Shown: positions 8,451 through 15,455, counted from the first letter of the stretch. The stretch is 64,000 nucleotides of DNA from Streptomyces griseus subsp. griseus (GCF_000720255.1 NZ_JOJE01000024.1:1-64000), one strand, 5' to 3'. Numbers and translations are program-made. The notes: generated by a model not told the origin, from the letters alone.

Positions 8451-8472
8451 TGGTTGCAGTCCTGGTTGCATT
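8451..8472 (+). repeat. Right copy of composite repeat TGGTTGCAGT-N4-GTTGCATT
   Basis: Identical to the copy at 2872-2893 in both blocks and in spacing; only the four gap bases differ (CCTG). It lies 116 bases left of the second TTGGAAAGCGTG core, mirroring the left end. No coding sequence is seen between the SWIM gene and 8645. Confidence 0.65.
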
Positions 8473-8566
8473 CACCTGCGTACAGCACCGTTCAGAACCC
8501 CTGCCCGGACCAGCTGCACCGCAGGTCAGGACGCCCCCGCACACCCCAGAACCCCCAGACGAGCAT

Positions 8567-8578
8567 TTGGAAAGCGTG
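8567..8578 (+). repeat. Second copy of tRNA-Ser core TTGGAAAGCGTG
   Basis: Twelve bases identical to the anticodon-loop start of the tRNA-Ser fragment at 2753. The following bases do not continue as tRNA, so if this is the right attachment site its chromosomal flank has diverged or been deleted. Confidence 0.4.
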
Positions 8579-8644
8579 CACTCTTGGATGGTTCGGCAAG
8601 CTCGGCCCGAGGGCGTTGTCAGAGGCTGGTGGGATCGTACGCGC

Positions 8645-8980
8645 ATGAACACGCTCTTTGATCTCCCTGAAGCAGAGGCATTGGAAGAAGCCGTCATCGC
8701 CCACTACCGCCTCAGCGGCGACGAGTACGGCTCGCATGCCGAGCGTGAAGCGATCTTCGATGCTGAGCGGGCCATGGCAGCCGCTGTCGAGGACGCGCGA
8801 GTCGGCGAGGTCGACGGGAACGAGCTCGGCGGAGGCGAAGCCGTGCTGTACGCCTACGGGGCGGATGCGGAAGCTCTCTTCAAGGTCATGGAGCCGATGC
8901 TTCGCGGTCTGCCGTTGAGGCCGGCGCACGTCGTGTTGCGGCAGGGGAGGCAGGAGATGGAGACCCGATTGGATCTGTGA
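8645..8980 (+). CDS. Small hypothetical protein, acidic
   Basis: A 111-residue acidic, alpha-helical protein (MNTLFDLPEAEALEEAVIAH). The C-terminal part (AEALFKVMEPMLRGLPLRPAHVVLR) is a regular alpha/beta pattern without signal peptide. I do not recognise a family by motif. The ATG at 8645 is chosen since upstream in-frame sequence covers the repeat and core region and codes poorly. It stands alone between the cassette and the degraded GntR gene. Confidence 0.55.
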   Translation: MNTLFDLPEAEALEEAVIAHYRLSGDEYGSHAEREAIFDAERAMAAAVEDARVGEVDGNELGGGEAVLYAYGADAEALFKVMEPMLRGLPLRPAHVVLRQGRQEMETRLDL

Positions 8981-9000
8981 CGCGGTGCAACAACCAAATA

Positions 9001-9035
9001 CAGCAACCTCAGCAACCTCAGCAACCTCAGCAACC
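9001..9035 (+). repeat. Nine-base tandem repeat CAGCAACCT, about four copies
   Basis: Three exact copies and a fourth lacking the last base follow directly after the preceding gene. A short microsatellite-like tract of no known role; likely slippage-prone. Confidence 0.9.
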
Positions 9036-9111
9036 GGCAGCGCCCAGCACCGGCCCCCATCGTCCTTACGGCAGCCTGCATGCCCCCCACTGACCGATCT
9101 CTGTAGAGCCA

Positions 9112-9736
9112 CGGATCCCCGCATCGCCGACGAACTCCGGCGGCGGATCGCGGAGCACTGTGGGAGCCCGGGGACCGCCTGCCGTCCCGCGCCCAGATCG
9201 GCCAGGAGTGCGGGGTGGGCGAGAACGTGGTCCGCCGGGCTCAGGAGTTGCTGATCTCCCAGGTGTGCTGAAGGGCCGCGCCGGTTCGGGCACGTACGTC
9301 GCCCAGCCCCGGCAGCGGGTGCGGGTGGTCCGGTCGTCTGCGCGCGAGCAGCCCGAGGTGCCCCCCGTTCCGGGCGGACATGAAGGCCCTGGGCAGGTGC
9401 GGGAATTGGGAGAGCCGGACCGACGCCAAAGTTACCGGCGCCGGCGGAGATCGCGGCGCGGCTGAGCATCGCCGAGGGCGAGTTGTGCGTATGGACGGCG
9501 TACGAGTTCCTGGCCGACGGCAGACCGGTGCAGTTGTCGACGAGTTGGGAGCCGTACGGCCTCACCGCCGGCACGCTCGTCGCCCTCCCCGAGGGAGGGC
9601 CGCACCGGGCAGGTGTCGTGAACCGCATGGCCGCGATCGGCGTCACCGTCAGCCACGCCGTGGAGCAGCCGGAGCCGCGGCAGGCGACCGCCGAAGAGGC
9701 TTCGCTTCTTACGAGATCCCGATCAACCGTCAGTAG
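9112..9736 (+). pseudogene. Degraded GntR-family regulator with UTRA domain
   Basis: Fragments in all three forward frames align with one GntR/HutC-type protein. First is the winged helix (DPRIADELRRRIAEH, then GDRLPSRAQIGQECGVGENV), next KGRAGSGTYVAQP, then the effector domain (AEIAARLSIAEGELCVWTAYEF through QPEPRQATAEEASL), and last the C-terminal end YEIPINRQ before a stop. At least three frame changes separate them. The stretch between ATAEEASL and YEIPINR is much shorter than in intact relatives, pointing to an internal deletion of roughly 40-50 codons. GntR regulators of this type are common on integrative plasmids of Streptomyces (for example KorSA of pSAM2), which fits the scarred surroundings. 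Confidence 0.75.
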
Positions 9737-10186
9737 CGACCCCTCTGCGCCGCCCTGGCCCGACGAAGGCAGGACATCAGAACGGCGGCCCGGACCGGCA
9801 GCGTCGGCATTCGGGTTAATTCCGTTCGACGGTTGTCGATTCGTCCAGGGGCGCCAGGGCTTAGACCGCCACCGCTGTCTGGCGAATCCGTGCCGAAGGC
9901 AGGCCGATGAGACGCCGAGCGGGAGAAGAGCAGCAGGCCAGCGGCGGTGCGACCCTCAACCCGGCAAAGCCTTATTCGCGCTCGGCCGCAGGTTCGAGTC
10001 CTGCCGGGGGCGCAGCCCTACCAGCGTCTACGCCGGTGGGGCTACCGCACGGACTTGTCCTGACCCGGTTCGGCCGTTGGGATGTTTCACCAGAATCGCC
10101 CACAAAGCAGTGATTACACCCAGATTGCGAGTTTTCTGGTAACTCTGGAACGGTTCAATGCAGTTCCATCCACCTCGGAGCCGCTC
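9737..10186. other. Intergenic stretch holding a tRNA 3'-end fragment
   Basis: No supported gene. It holds the T-arm/acceptor fragment described separately and, just before the hydrolase gene, relatively AT-rich sequence that probably carries the promoter. Confidence 0.5.
9984..10013 (+). other. Second tRNA 3' fragment (tRNA-Arg-like T arm and acceptor)
   Basis: GCAGG-TTCGAGT-CCTGC forms a perfect T arm and is followed by CGGGGGCGC, an acceptor 3' strand like those of Streptomyces tRNA-Arg genes ending CCGGGGGC. No complementary 5' acceptor strand or anticodon arm is found upstream, so it is not a complete gene. It is best read as another attachment-site scar; the tRNA identity is uncertain. 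Confidence 0.5.
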
Positions 10187-11161
10187 ATGCTCACCGCCGT
10201 CGCCATCGCACAGGACTCCTCCAACGTGAGTCACCGCGAGCCCGTTCCCACTGCATCGGAGCAGACGGAGGAGCGGAGCCTCACTCTCGAGGGCTTCGCG
10301 TACGACTGCCGCATCGTCCACCAAAGCGACCCGCAGACGGCGCCGTTGCTGCTGCTCGGAGGGTCGTCCCAGGACAGATACTCATGGCAGCGACACGAGA
10401 AGTGGCTGGCCCCACTGTGCACGTTGATCACCGTGGATCTTCCCGGTTACGGCACCTCGGACTTCCTGCCTGCCTCGTACGGCATCGACTTCCTTGCCGC
10501 CGCGGTCAAGCACATGCTCGTGGAGGCCGGCATGCCGCGGGTCAATCTCTTCGGCGGCTGCTTCGGTGAAGTCGTCGGTCTCCGCTTCGCGCAGCTCTAT
10601 CCCGAGTTCGTCAGTCGCATCGTCTTCTGCGGCGCGGCAAAGCGTCTTCCCGAGATCTACACCGACGCCGTTCCGCGCCTGTCGCGCGCGCTCGAGCGTG
10701 GCGAGATCGAGGAGGCCGCGGACGGGCTCGTGCGGCTGTTCATGTCGAACCCGGCTGCCGGCCAGGTCCGCAAGCACGCGGCCGTGGCACGGCTCCTCCA
10801 CCGGCAGTTCATGAACCAGACGCCGGACGAACTCAGGAAAGCGGTCGAGCACAACACGAGGCTCGTGAAGCACGGTTGCTACGAGCCCCTGCCCCTTCCC
10901 GATGTGCCGTCCCTGGTGTTCACGGGCGAGTACGACACCTTGTGCACCCCCGAGATGGGCCGCGAGGTCGCCGCGGCGATGCCTGCCGCGCGGTTCACGA
11001 CGATCAAGGAGGCCGACCACCTGGCCACCGTGGAACGCATGCAGGAGGCGTCGGACCTGATCGGCCGGTTCTGCACCGACCGCCCCATCGACGACCTGCC
11101 GTACTGCAATCCCATCGAGTCGCCGTGTGCCGACCCGGTCCGTGCGACAGGGCGCCGATGA
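10187..11161 (+). CDS. Alpha/beta-fold hydrolase with a cysteine nucleophile elbow
   Basis: A 324-residue alpha/beta hydrolase. The oxyanion region LLLLGGSSQDRYSW, the acid FTGEYDTLC and the base KEADHLATVER are in the expected order. The nucleophile elbow reads GGCFGE, with Cys125 where most family members have serine, as in dienelactone hydrolase-type enzymes. The overall look also recalls the PhaG/RhlA group of acyltransferases, so hydrolase or acyltransferase are both possible. The ATG at 10187 is taken because upstream codons lack a coding pattern. No signal peptide is seen. Two hairpins follow the gene, which appears monocistronic. Confidence 0.75.
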   Translation: MLTAVAIAQDSSNVSHREPVPTASEQTEERSLTLEGFAYDCRIVHQSDPQTAPLLLLGGSSQDRYSWQRHEKWLAPLCTLITVDLPGYGTSDFLPASYGIDFLAAAVKHMLVEAGMPRVNLFGGCFGEVVGLRFAQLYPEFVSRIVFCGAAKRLPEIYTDAVPRLSRALERGEIEEAADGLVRLFMSNPAAGQVRKHAAVARLLHRQFMNQTPDELRKAVEHNTRLVKHGCYEPLPLPDVPSLVFTGEYDTLCTPEMGREVAAAMPAARFTTIKEADHLATVERMQEASDLIGRFCTDRPIDDLPYCNPIESPCADPVRATGRR

Positions 11162-11169
11162 GTGACCCG

Positions 11170-11192
11170 CCCCCTGCTCGACGAGCAGGGGG
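11170..11192 (+). terminator. Hairpin downstream of the hydrolase
   Basis: CCCCCTGCT / AGCAGGGGG with a 5-base loop lies just after the stop codon. No clear T run follows, as is common in Streptomyces. Confidence 0.65.
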
Positions 11193-11255
11193 TCGCGGGC
11201 TTTCGACGGCGGGTTGCAACGGCCGGTGACCGCCTCCGACGGCCGGAGACACAGA

Positions 11256-11293
11256 AGGATGGCCGGGACCCGATACCGGGTCCCGGCCATCCT
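11256..11293. terminator. Strong bidirectional hairpin between convergent genes
   Basis: Perfect 17-bp arms (AGGATGGCCGGGACCCG and its complement) with a 4-base loop separate the hydrolase from the convergent secreted-protein gene, so it can serve both. Confidence 0.8.
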
Positions 11294-11365
11294 CTGCTGC
11301 AAGACTTGGCTCACACGACGGGTGGTCGGCGTGAACAGGGGTGCCGCGGCTGCCTGGGGCGGGCG

Positions 11366-11650
11366 TCAGGGCTTCTTGCCGGGGACGACGATGTTGCTGA
11401 CGCAGGTGACCTGGCTCTGTGAACTCGGGCAGGTCTGCGTCGACTCGTTGACCACGTGGACGTTGCCGCCCTTGTCGGTGGTGACCTTGTACTCGCTCAC
11501 TCCCACGCAGCGAACGTGGCCTTTGCCGTCGTCGACACACGTGCCGGGGCCGGCATGGCCGAAGGCCTGGACGGCGCCGATACCGATCAAGGCGAAGCCC
11601 CCGAGGACTCCGGCTGCCGCTGCCGCTGTGATCTTCTTCGAATTGAGCAT
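11366..11650 (-). CDS. Small secreted protein (cassette copy 1, type A)
   Basis: A 94-residue protein with an N-terminal signal peptide (MLNSKKITAAAAAGVLGGFALIGI without need for lipidation). The mature part holds cysteine pairs (GTCVDDGKGHVRCVG and QTCPSSQSQVTCVSN) likely to form disulfides. AAGGAAA precedes the ATG. It is paralogous to the shorter protein at 12220-12423 (shared GPG-C-V-DG-G--HCV pattern). Function unknown; secretion and placement beside a chaplin suggest a cell-surface role (inference). Confidence 0.75.
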   Translation of the reverse strand: MLNSKKITAAAAAGVLGGFALIGIGAVQAFGHAGPGTCVDDGKGHVRCVGVSEYKVTTDKGGNVHVVNESTQTCPSSQSQVTCVSNIVVPGKKP

Positions 11651-11729
11651 CTGTCTTTTCCTTTGCGGTCGACCCCTCGTGACTGACGGCGGGGTCGCTC
11701 CGGATGCTTGGACCGGCAAAATGCCAGGT

Positions 11730-11774
11730 GGTAGGTCCCGGGGCTCGGACATGGTTCGAGCCCCGGGACCTACC
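11730..11774 (-). terminator. Conserved hairpin between type-B and type-A genes, copy 1
   Basis: Eighteen-bp arms (GGTAGGTCCCGGGGCTCG and its exact complement) with a 9-base loop. On the minus strand, ATTTTG follows the stem within about 10 bases. The hairpin sits after one secreted-protein gene and before the next, so it may terminate or attenuate. A near-identical copy lies at 12459-12503 and differs by a compensated base pair. Confidence 0.75.
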
Positions 11775-11793
11775 TAGATCACCTGAGCAGTGA

Positions 11794-12063
11794 TCACTTG
11801 CCGATGGAGAAGTTCTGGGCGCAGGTCAGGGACTCACGCTCGCTGTTGTCCTGCTGAGCCAGGCCCAGGATGGCGAGGTTGACGTTGATGTCGTCGATGT
11901 TGATGAGCCCCGTGGTCGAGTCGTTCTGCTCGCACGACTGGTTCTGCTTGTTGTCGAGCTTGACCTTCTCGCCCCCGTCGGAAGCGTGGCCGATGCCGGC
12001 GCCGAGGAAGCTGACGCTGCCGAGCATGGCCACGACGACTGCGGCCTTCTGGTACTTGCGCAT
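11794..12063 (-). CDS. Small secreted protein (cassette copy 1, type B)
   Basis: An 89-residue protein: signal peptide MRKYQKAAVVVAMLGSVSFL, cleavage near GHAS, and a hydrophilic mature chain rich in asparagine, glutamine and aspartate (DNKQNQSCEQND). There are two cysteines and a conserved end QQDNSERESLTCAQNFSIGK. Such proteins are widespread and unnamed in Streptomyces. It is about 80 percent identical by eye to its paralogue at 12544-12816. Asn/Gln richness and the nearby chaplin make a role in the hydrophobic or amyloid-like surface layer plausible but unproven. Confidence 0.8.
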   Translation of the reverse strand: MRKYQKAAVVVAMLGSVSFLGAGIGHASDGGEKVKLDNKQNQSCEQNDSTTGLINIDDINVNLAILGLAQQDNSERESLTCAQNFSIGK

Positions 12064-12152
12064 TACCGCTCCATTTCTCAGACGACACGGTCCGTGATGG
12101 ACCGGTCACTCTCAGTTGCTAACTGTAGGAGGCGTTTGCGGCTTTTGCCACT

Positions 12153-12190
12153 CGAAACGCCCAGTCGCGTAAGTTTCTTGAAAAAGCGCA
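12153..12190 (-). promoter_or_regulatory. Conserved upstream block of type-B gene, copy 1
   Basis: CGAAACGCCCA ... GTAAGT ... GAAAA (plus-strand reading) is shared, with nearly the same spacing, with the block at 12906-12940 upstream of the paralogous gene, while intervening bases differ. Conservation ahead of both type-B genes suggests promoter or operator elements. Confidence 0.4.
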
Positions 12191-12219
12191 CATCTGCTGC
12201 GGTGCACACATCGGGTGCG

Positions 12220-12423
12220 TCAGGACTTCTCGCCGGGGAGGACGGCGTGACCGATGGAGAGCTCGTACGCGCCCTCCTGTACGCAGTGAATGCGGCCCCT
12301 GCCGTCGTTGACGCACTCACCAGGGCCACCATCGGTGGGGGTCTGGGCGACCCCCGCAGCGATCAGGACGAAGCCCCCGAGGGCCCCCGCCACCACGGCC
12401 GCGGTCTCCTTCGACCTGGACAT
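12220..12423 (-). CDS. Small secreted protein (cassette copy 2, type A, short)
   Basis: A 67-residue paralogue of the type-A protein: signal peptide-like N terminus (MSRSKETAAVVAGALGGFVL), then GPGECVNDGRGRIHCVQEGA. It keeps the first cysteine pair but lacks the second disulfide region of its paralogue, so it may be truncated or a minimal version. A purine-rich AAGAGGTAG-like ribosome binding site precedes the ATG. It lies downstream of the copy-2 hairpin, as in copy 1. Confidence 0.65.
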   Translation of the reverse strand: MSRSKETAAVVAGALGGFVLIAAGVAQTPTDGGPGECVNDGRGRIHCVQEGAYELSIGHAVLPGEKS

Positions 12424-12458
12424 CTACCTCTTCCTTCACGCCCGGCAAAACGCAAGGT

Positions 12459-12503
12459 GGCAGGTCCCGGGGCTCGGACATGGTTCGAGCCCCGGGACCT
12501 GCC
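12459..12503 (-). terminator. Conserved hairpin between type-B and type-A genes, copy 2
   Basis: Eighteen-bp arms (GGCAGGTCCCGGGGCTCG and its exact complement) with the same 9-base loop as copy 1. Relative to copy 1, the third position of the 5' arm is C instead of T, and its partner is G instead of A, so pairing is kept. GTTTTG follows on the minus strand. Confidence 0.75.
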
Positions 12504-12543
12504 TGAATCACCCGATCAGCGATCAGTGATCAGCAATCAGCGA

Positions 12544-12816
12544 TCACTTACCGAGGGTGAAGCTCTGCGAGCAGGTCAGGGACTCACGCTCGCTGTTGTC
12601 CTGCTGGCCCAGGCCGAGCAGGGCGGCGACGTTGACGTTGACGTCGTCGATGTTGACGAGGCCCGTGGTCGTGTCGTTCTGCTCGCACGCCTGGTTCTGC
12701 TTGTTGTCCAGCTTGAACTTGCCGTCGCCGTCCGAGGCGTGGCTGATGCCGGCGCCGAGGAAGCCGACGCTGCCGAGCATGGCCGCGACGACAGCAGCCT
12801 TCTGGTACTTACGCAT
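12544..12816 (-). CDS. Small secreted protein (cassette copy 2, type B)
   Basis: A 90-residue paralogue of the 11794-12063 protein: signal peptide MRKYQKAAVVAAMLGSVGFL, mature Asn/Gln-rich chain with two cysteines, and the same C-terminal motif (DNSERESLTCSQ, ending LGK). The N-terminal ten residues are identical in both paralogues. A GGAGAGGTA site precedes the ATG. With the following hairpin and type-A gene it forms the second unit of a tandem duplication with a period near 750 bases. Confidence 0.8.
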   Translation of the reverse strand: MRKYQKAAVVAAMLGSVGFLGAGISHASDGDGKFKLDNKQNQACEQNDTTTGLVNIDDVNVNVAALLGLGQQDNSERESLTCSQSFTLGK

Positions 12817-12995
12817 TACCTCTCCGTTTCTCGAGTGGACACAAGCCGTAATGGCCTGGTCACCAACAGTCACCAAAGCTAGGTCACGAAGGCAGCTTTT
12901 TCCACGCGAAACGCCCACCGTCGTAAGTCTTCTGGAAAATTGCATCCCGGCGCCGCCAAGGGCCCACCGCGAAGGAGTGATTCGGAGAAGACCGT

Positions 12996-13023
12996 CGTGA
13001 CCAATCCCAGACCCTCGCGTTGA
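12996..13023 (+). promoter_or_regulatory. BldN-like promoter of the chaplin gene
   Basis: CGTGAC, 16 bases, CGTTGA. The consensus I recall for the developmental sigma factor BldN is CGTAAC-N16-CGTTGA, so 11 of 12 bases match with exact spacing. The -10 element ends 59 bases before the chaplin ATG. Chaplin genes are established BldN targets in Streptomyces. Confidence 0.65.
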
Positions 13024-13082
13024 ACGGGCAGTGCGGCCGCGCGTTCTGCTGCCGCACTTACCGAGTCACTAAGGAGAACGTG

Positions 13083-13370
13083 ATGTCTCGCATCGCGAAG
13101 GTTGGCGCTGTTGCTCTCGGCACGGGTGCCGTGGTGCTCAGTGGGGCTGGTCTCGCCTCGGCGGACGCCGGCGCCGAGGCCGCTGCGATCGGCTCGCCCG
13201 GCGTCGTGTCCGGCAATGTGGTCCAGGTTCCGATCCACGCCCCGATCAACGTGTGCGGCAACACCGTCAACGTGATCGGCGCCCTCAACCCGGCCGTCGG
13301 CAACTTCTGCAAGAACGGCGACAAGAAGGACGACAAGAAGGCCCGCTACGGCCACAGCAGCCGTCACTGA
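13083..13370 (+). CDS. Short chaplin (ChpG-like position)
   Basis: A 95-residue secreted protein: signal peptide to about residue 28, then one chaplin domain (about residues 38-78, GSPGVVSGNVVQVPIHAPIN) with the paired cysteines Cys58 and Cys76, and a lysine/histidine-rich tail. Chaplins assemble into amyloid fibrils that make aerial hyphae and spores hydrophobic. Short chaplins lack the sortase signal and attach through self-assembly. AAGGAGAACGTG precedes the ATG. The convergent tyrosinase downstream matches the chpG context of S. coelicolor as I remember it. Confidence 0.92.
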   Translation: MSRIAKVGAVALGTGAVVLSGAGLASADAGAEAAAIGSPGVVSGNVVQVPIHAPINVCGNTVNVIGALNPAVGNFCKNGDKKDDKKARYGHSSRH

Positions 13371-13424
13371 CATCTGCCGTCACTGACATCTGTCGTCACT
13401 GCTGACATCTGTCGTTCGCACCCA

Positions 13425-13456
13425 AGAGCCCCGGCACCCTCGAGCGCCGGGGCTCT
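13425..13456. terminator. Hairpin between chaplin and tyrosinase
   Basis: AGAGCCCCGGC / GCCGGGGCTCT with a 10-base loop lies between convergent genes. Three imperfect copies of CACTGACATCTGYCGT (about 13366-13414) fill the gap before it. Confidence 0.75.
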
Positions 13457-13475
13457 CCCCATGCACCCGCCTCAC

Positions 13476-14342
13476 TCATGCGTACCGGTAGATCCGGCCG
13501 ACGTCCTCCAGCTCGTCCGGCGTCTCGTCCCACGGCGGCAGCTTCTGGTGCCGTGCCACGATCCGCTCGTGCTGCTCGTCGCCGGGGCCCGGCGGTGTGG
13601 CGGGGAGGTAGCGGGCCCCGCGGTGCCGGCGCTGCCAGCGTTCCCACTGCAGGTCGACGAAGGCGTGGTGCAGCCAGAAGACGGGGTCGTTGACGGAAGC
13701 ACCGCCGAGCATGGCCCCGCCGACCCATCGGTGCACCCGGTTGTGGTTGCGCCAGGAGGCGCTGCCCCGGCCGCTGCCCCAGCCTTCCAGCTTGTTGCGG
13801 AAACCTCGCGTGACCGTCGAGTCCCAGGGCGCCACGTCGTACGCCGGGTCCTTCAACGCCTGCTCCAACTCGCCCTTCGTGGGCAGGTCGATCGGGTGGC
13901 GGGGGTTACCGAAATCCCGGGTGAGGAACACCTCGTCGGTCACACCCACCTTGATGGTCCAGTTGCCCTCTCGATGGGCGAACGGACCGGTCATCACCTG
14001 GTGGTCGGAGCGGCGCCCGTTGCCCCCCAGAAGGTCGGCCGTCCAGGGCACGGAGGTGGTGGTGCGCTCGCGCGTCCAGTCCCAGTACGGCACGGTCACC
14101 GTCGAGTCCACCCGGCGTAGCGCGCGCTCCAGATCGAGCAGGAAGCGGCGGTGCCACGGCAGGAAGGAGGGCGCCATGTGCGCGACGCGGAGTCCGTCCT
14201 CGCCGTCGGGGGAGAAGAACTCGATGTGCGTCCGCACGAACGCGTCGTACTCTCCCCGCCGTTTGACCTCCAACAACGCATTGACGAACCGGCGCTTCTC
14301 GGCCCCGGTGAGCGTGCCGACGTCCCTACGCACGTACGCCAT
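13476..14342 (-). CDS. melC2: Tyrosinase (MelC2)
   Basis: A 288-residue type-3 copper enzyme that oxidises monophenols and diphenols to quinones, the start of melanin formation. Copper A ligands are His39, His55 (VAHMAPSF) and His64 (LPWHRRF). Copper B ligands are His200 and His204 ([11 protein letters not shown]) and a histidine of LHH at 225-226. No signal peptide is present; MelC2 is exported with its helper protein, whose gene overlaps by 17 bases upstream. All ligands and usual length are present, so the enzyme should be active. It completes a melC-type operon convergent with the chaplin gene. Confidence 0.95.
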   Translation of the reverse strand: MAYVRRDVGTLTGAEKRRFVNALLEVKRRGEYDAFVRTHIEFFSPDGEDGLRVAHMAPSFLPWHRRFLLDLERALRRVDSTVTVPYWDWTRERTTTSVPWTADLLGGNGRRSDHQVMTGPFAHREGNWTIKVGVTDEVFLTRDFGNPRHPIDLPTKGELEQALKDPAYDVAPWDSTVTRGFRNKLEGWGSGRGSASWRNHNRVHRWVGGAMLGGASVNDPVFWLHHAFVDLQWERWQRRHRGARYLPATPPGPGDEQHERIVARHQKLPPWDETPDELEDVGRIYRYA

Positions 14343-14826
14343 GCCGGCCCCCCTTGTGCGCGTTCTCCGCGTCCGCCGGTCCCGGGGCCAGGTCCCGCAG
14401 CCGCCGGCCCGGGCCGAGTTCGTCGACAGCGGCGCGGGCGGCCTCGAGCGGTGTCCGGTACGAGCAGTAGTGGTCGACCATGCTCAACCAGGTGCCGTCG
14501 GCACGGCGCATCAGATGCAGCGGGCGGCCGTCGACTGTGACCTGCCACCGGCCTTCCTCGCCTGCACCGTGCGCAGGGGTCCACACACCACGGATGCGGT
14601 GACCGCGGTAGGTCTGGGCGAAGACGGCGTCGGCCCTGGCCCGCCCCGGCCCCGATCCGGGGGGCTGCCTCGGGAGGGCTCCGGCCGGCGGGGCCAGGGC
14701 GGCGGCCAGCGCGCAGGCGCGCAGACCGCGCGCCAGGTCACGCCGTGTTCTTCCCGCCGGTCCGGGCCGCACCGGGCCCATCGCGACCTCGGCACCCATC
14801 GGCACCCCGTCGATGCCCACACCCAT
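14326..14826 (-). CDS. melC1: Tyrosinase co-factor / copper chaperone MelC1
   Basis: A 166-residue protein with a twin-arginine signal ([20 protein letters not shown]), followed by the MelC1 domain ([35 protein letters not shown] and HYCSY). MelC1 binds MelC2, delivers copper to its active site and carries it through the Tat system. The ATG at 14826 is supported by AGAGGTG six bases upstream; inner ATGs would shorten the pre-Tat segment. It is translated just ahead of melC2 with an overlap, as in other Streptomyces mel operons. Confidence 0.93.
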   Translation of the reverse strand: MGVGIDGVPMGAEVAMGPVRPGPAGRTRRDLARGLRACALAAALAPPAGALPRQPPGSGPGRARADAVFAQTYRGHRIRGVWTPAHGAGEEGRWQVTVDGRPLHLMRRADGTWLSMVDHYCSYRTPLEAARAAVDELGPGRRLRDLAPGPADAENAHKGGRHGVRA

Positions 14827-14915
14827 GGTTCACCTCTCGTTCGGTCCGGTTGTCGTAGCGATAACCGCCGAACGGCCCTCGCGGTCACCGCCACCTGGAC
14901 AGACGGGCACACGAA

Positions 14916-14948
14916 GAGGCGGCCCTCGAACTCATCGAGGGCCGCCTC
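14916..14948 (-). terminator. Hairpin after the small secreted-protein gene
   Basis: GAGGCGGCCCTCGA / TCGAGGGCCGCCTC is a perfect 14-bp stem with a 5-base loop, placed between the upstream secreted-protein gene and the mel operon on the same strand. It should separate the two transcripts. Confidence 0.8.
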
Positions 14949-14968
14949 CGTACGACGTGGTCTCAGCC

Positions 14969-15247
14969 TTACAGGTACAGGTTGCCGTGCACCGGCTTGG
15001 CGTCGTTCACCACGGTCGCGGCCTCCTTCGCCGCGCGGACCACAGAGTCCTTGCTGCCGAGCATGGCCGACTGGCTGAGGGGGAGCCTGGTGTTCACGGC
15101 GCCGCTGAGGTCGGTGGCCGCCACGTCGGGGGCGCTGTGGCCGGTGGGCGCCAGGTCGGGGGCGTTGTGGGCGGACGCGGGCGTGGCGGCCCCGGCGGCA
15201 GCGATCAAGGACCCGGCAAGGACGGCGGCAGCCTTCAGGGACTTCAT
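14969..15247 (-). CDS. Small secreted protein of unknown function
   Basis: A 92-residue protein with a signal peptide (MKSLKAAAVLAGSLIAAAGA, cleavage near PASA). The short mature chain (SGAVNTRLPLSQSAMLGSKD, ending VHGNLYL) has no cysteine. AGGAACACG precedes the ATG. I do not recognise the mature part, though small secreted proteins of this style are common beside chaplin and tyrosinase genes. It is monocistronic, with its own hairpin downstream. A surface role is only inferred from context. Confidence 0.7.
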   Translation of the reverse strand: MKSLKAAAVLAGSLIAAAGAATPASAHNAPDLAPTGHSAPDVAATDLSGAVNTRLPLSQSAMLGSKDSVVRAAKEAATVVNDAKPVHGNLYL

Positions 15248-15455
15248 CGTGTTCCTTTCCTCGGCGACGCACGTCGCCGGAGACGAGCTTGTGTCGCCGT
15301 GCCTAACGAGCTGCGGCCGGGACGGAAACCGGAGGTGCCGAAGATTGCAAGTCCTCATATGAGATCTCTGAAGGCCGAAGAACAGCAGACAGCCGTGGTG
15401 CCGACCCCTTGGGGCCGGCACCACGACCGGACGGGCGGGAGCGGCCGCACGACGC

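Noticed and set aside
9900..10013. Complete tRNA gene
   Set aside because: Only T arm and 3' acceptor strand are present; no matching 5' acceptor, D arm or anticodon arm.
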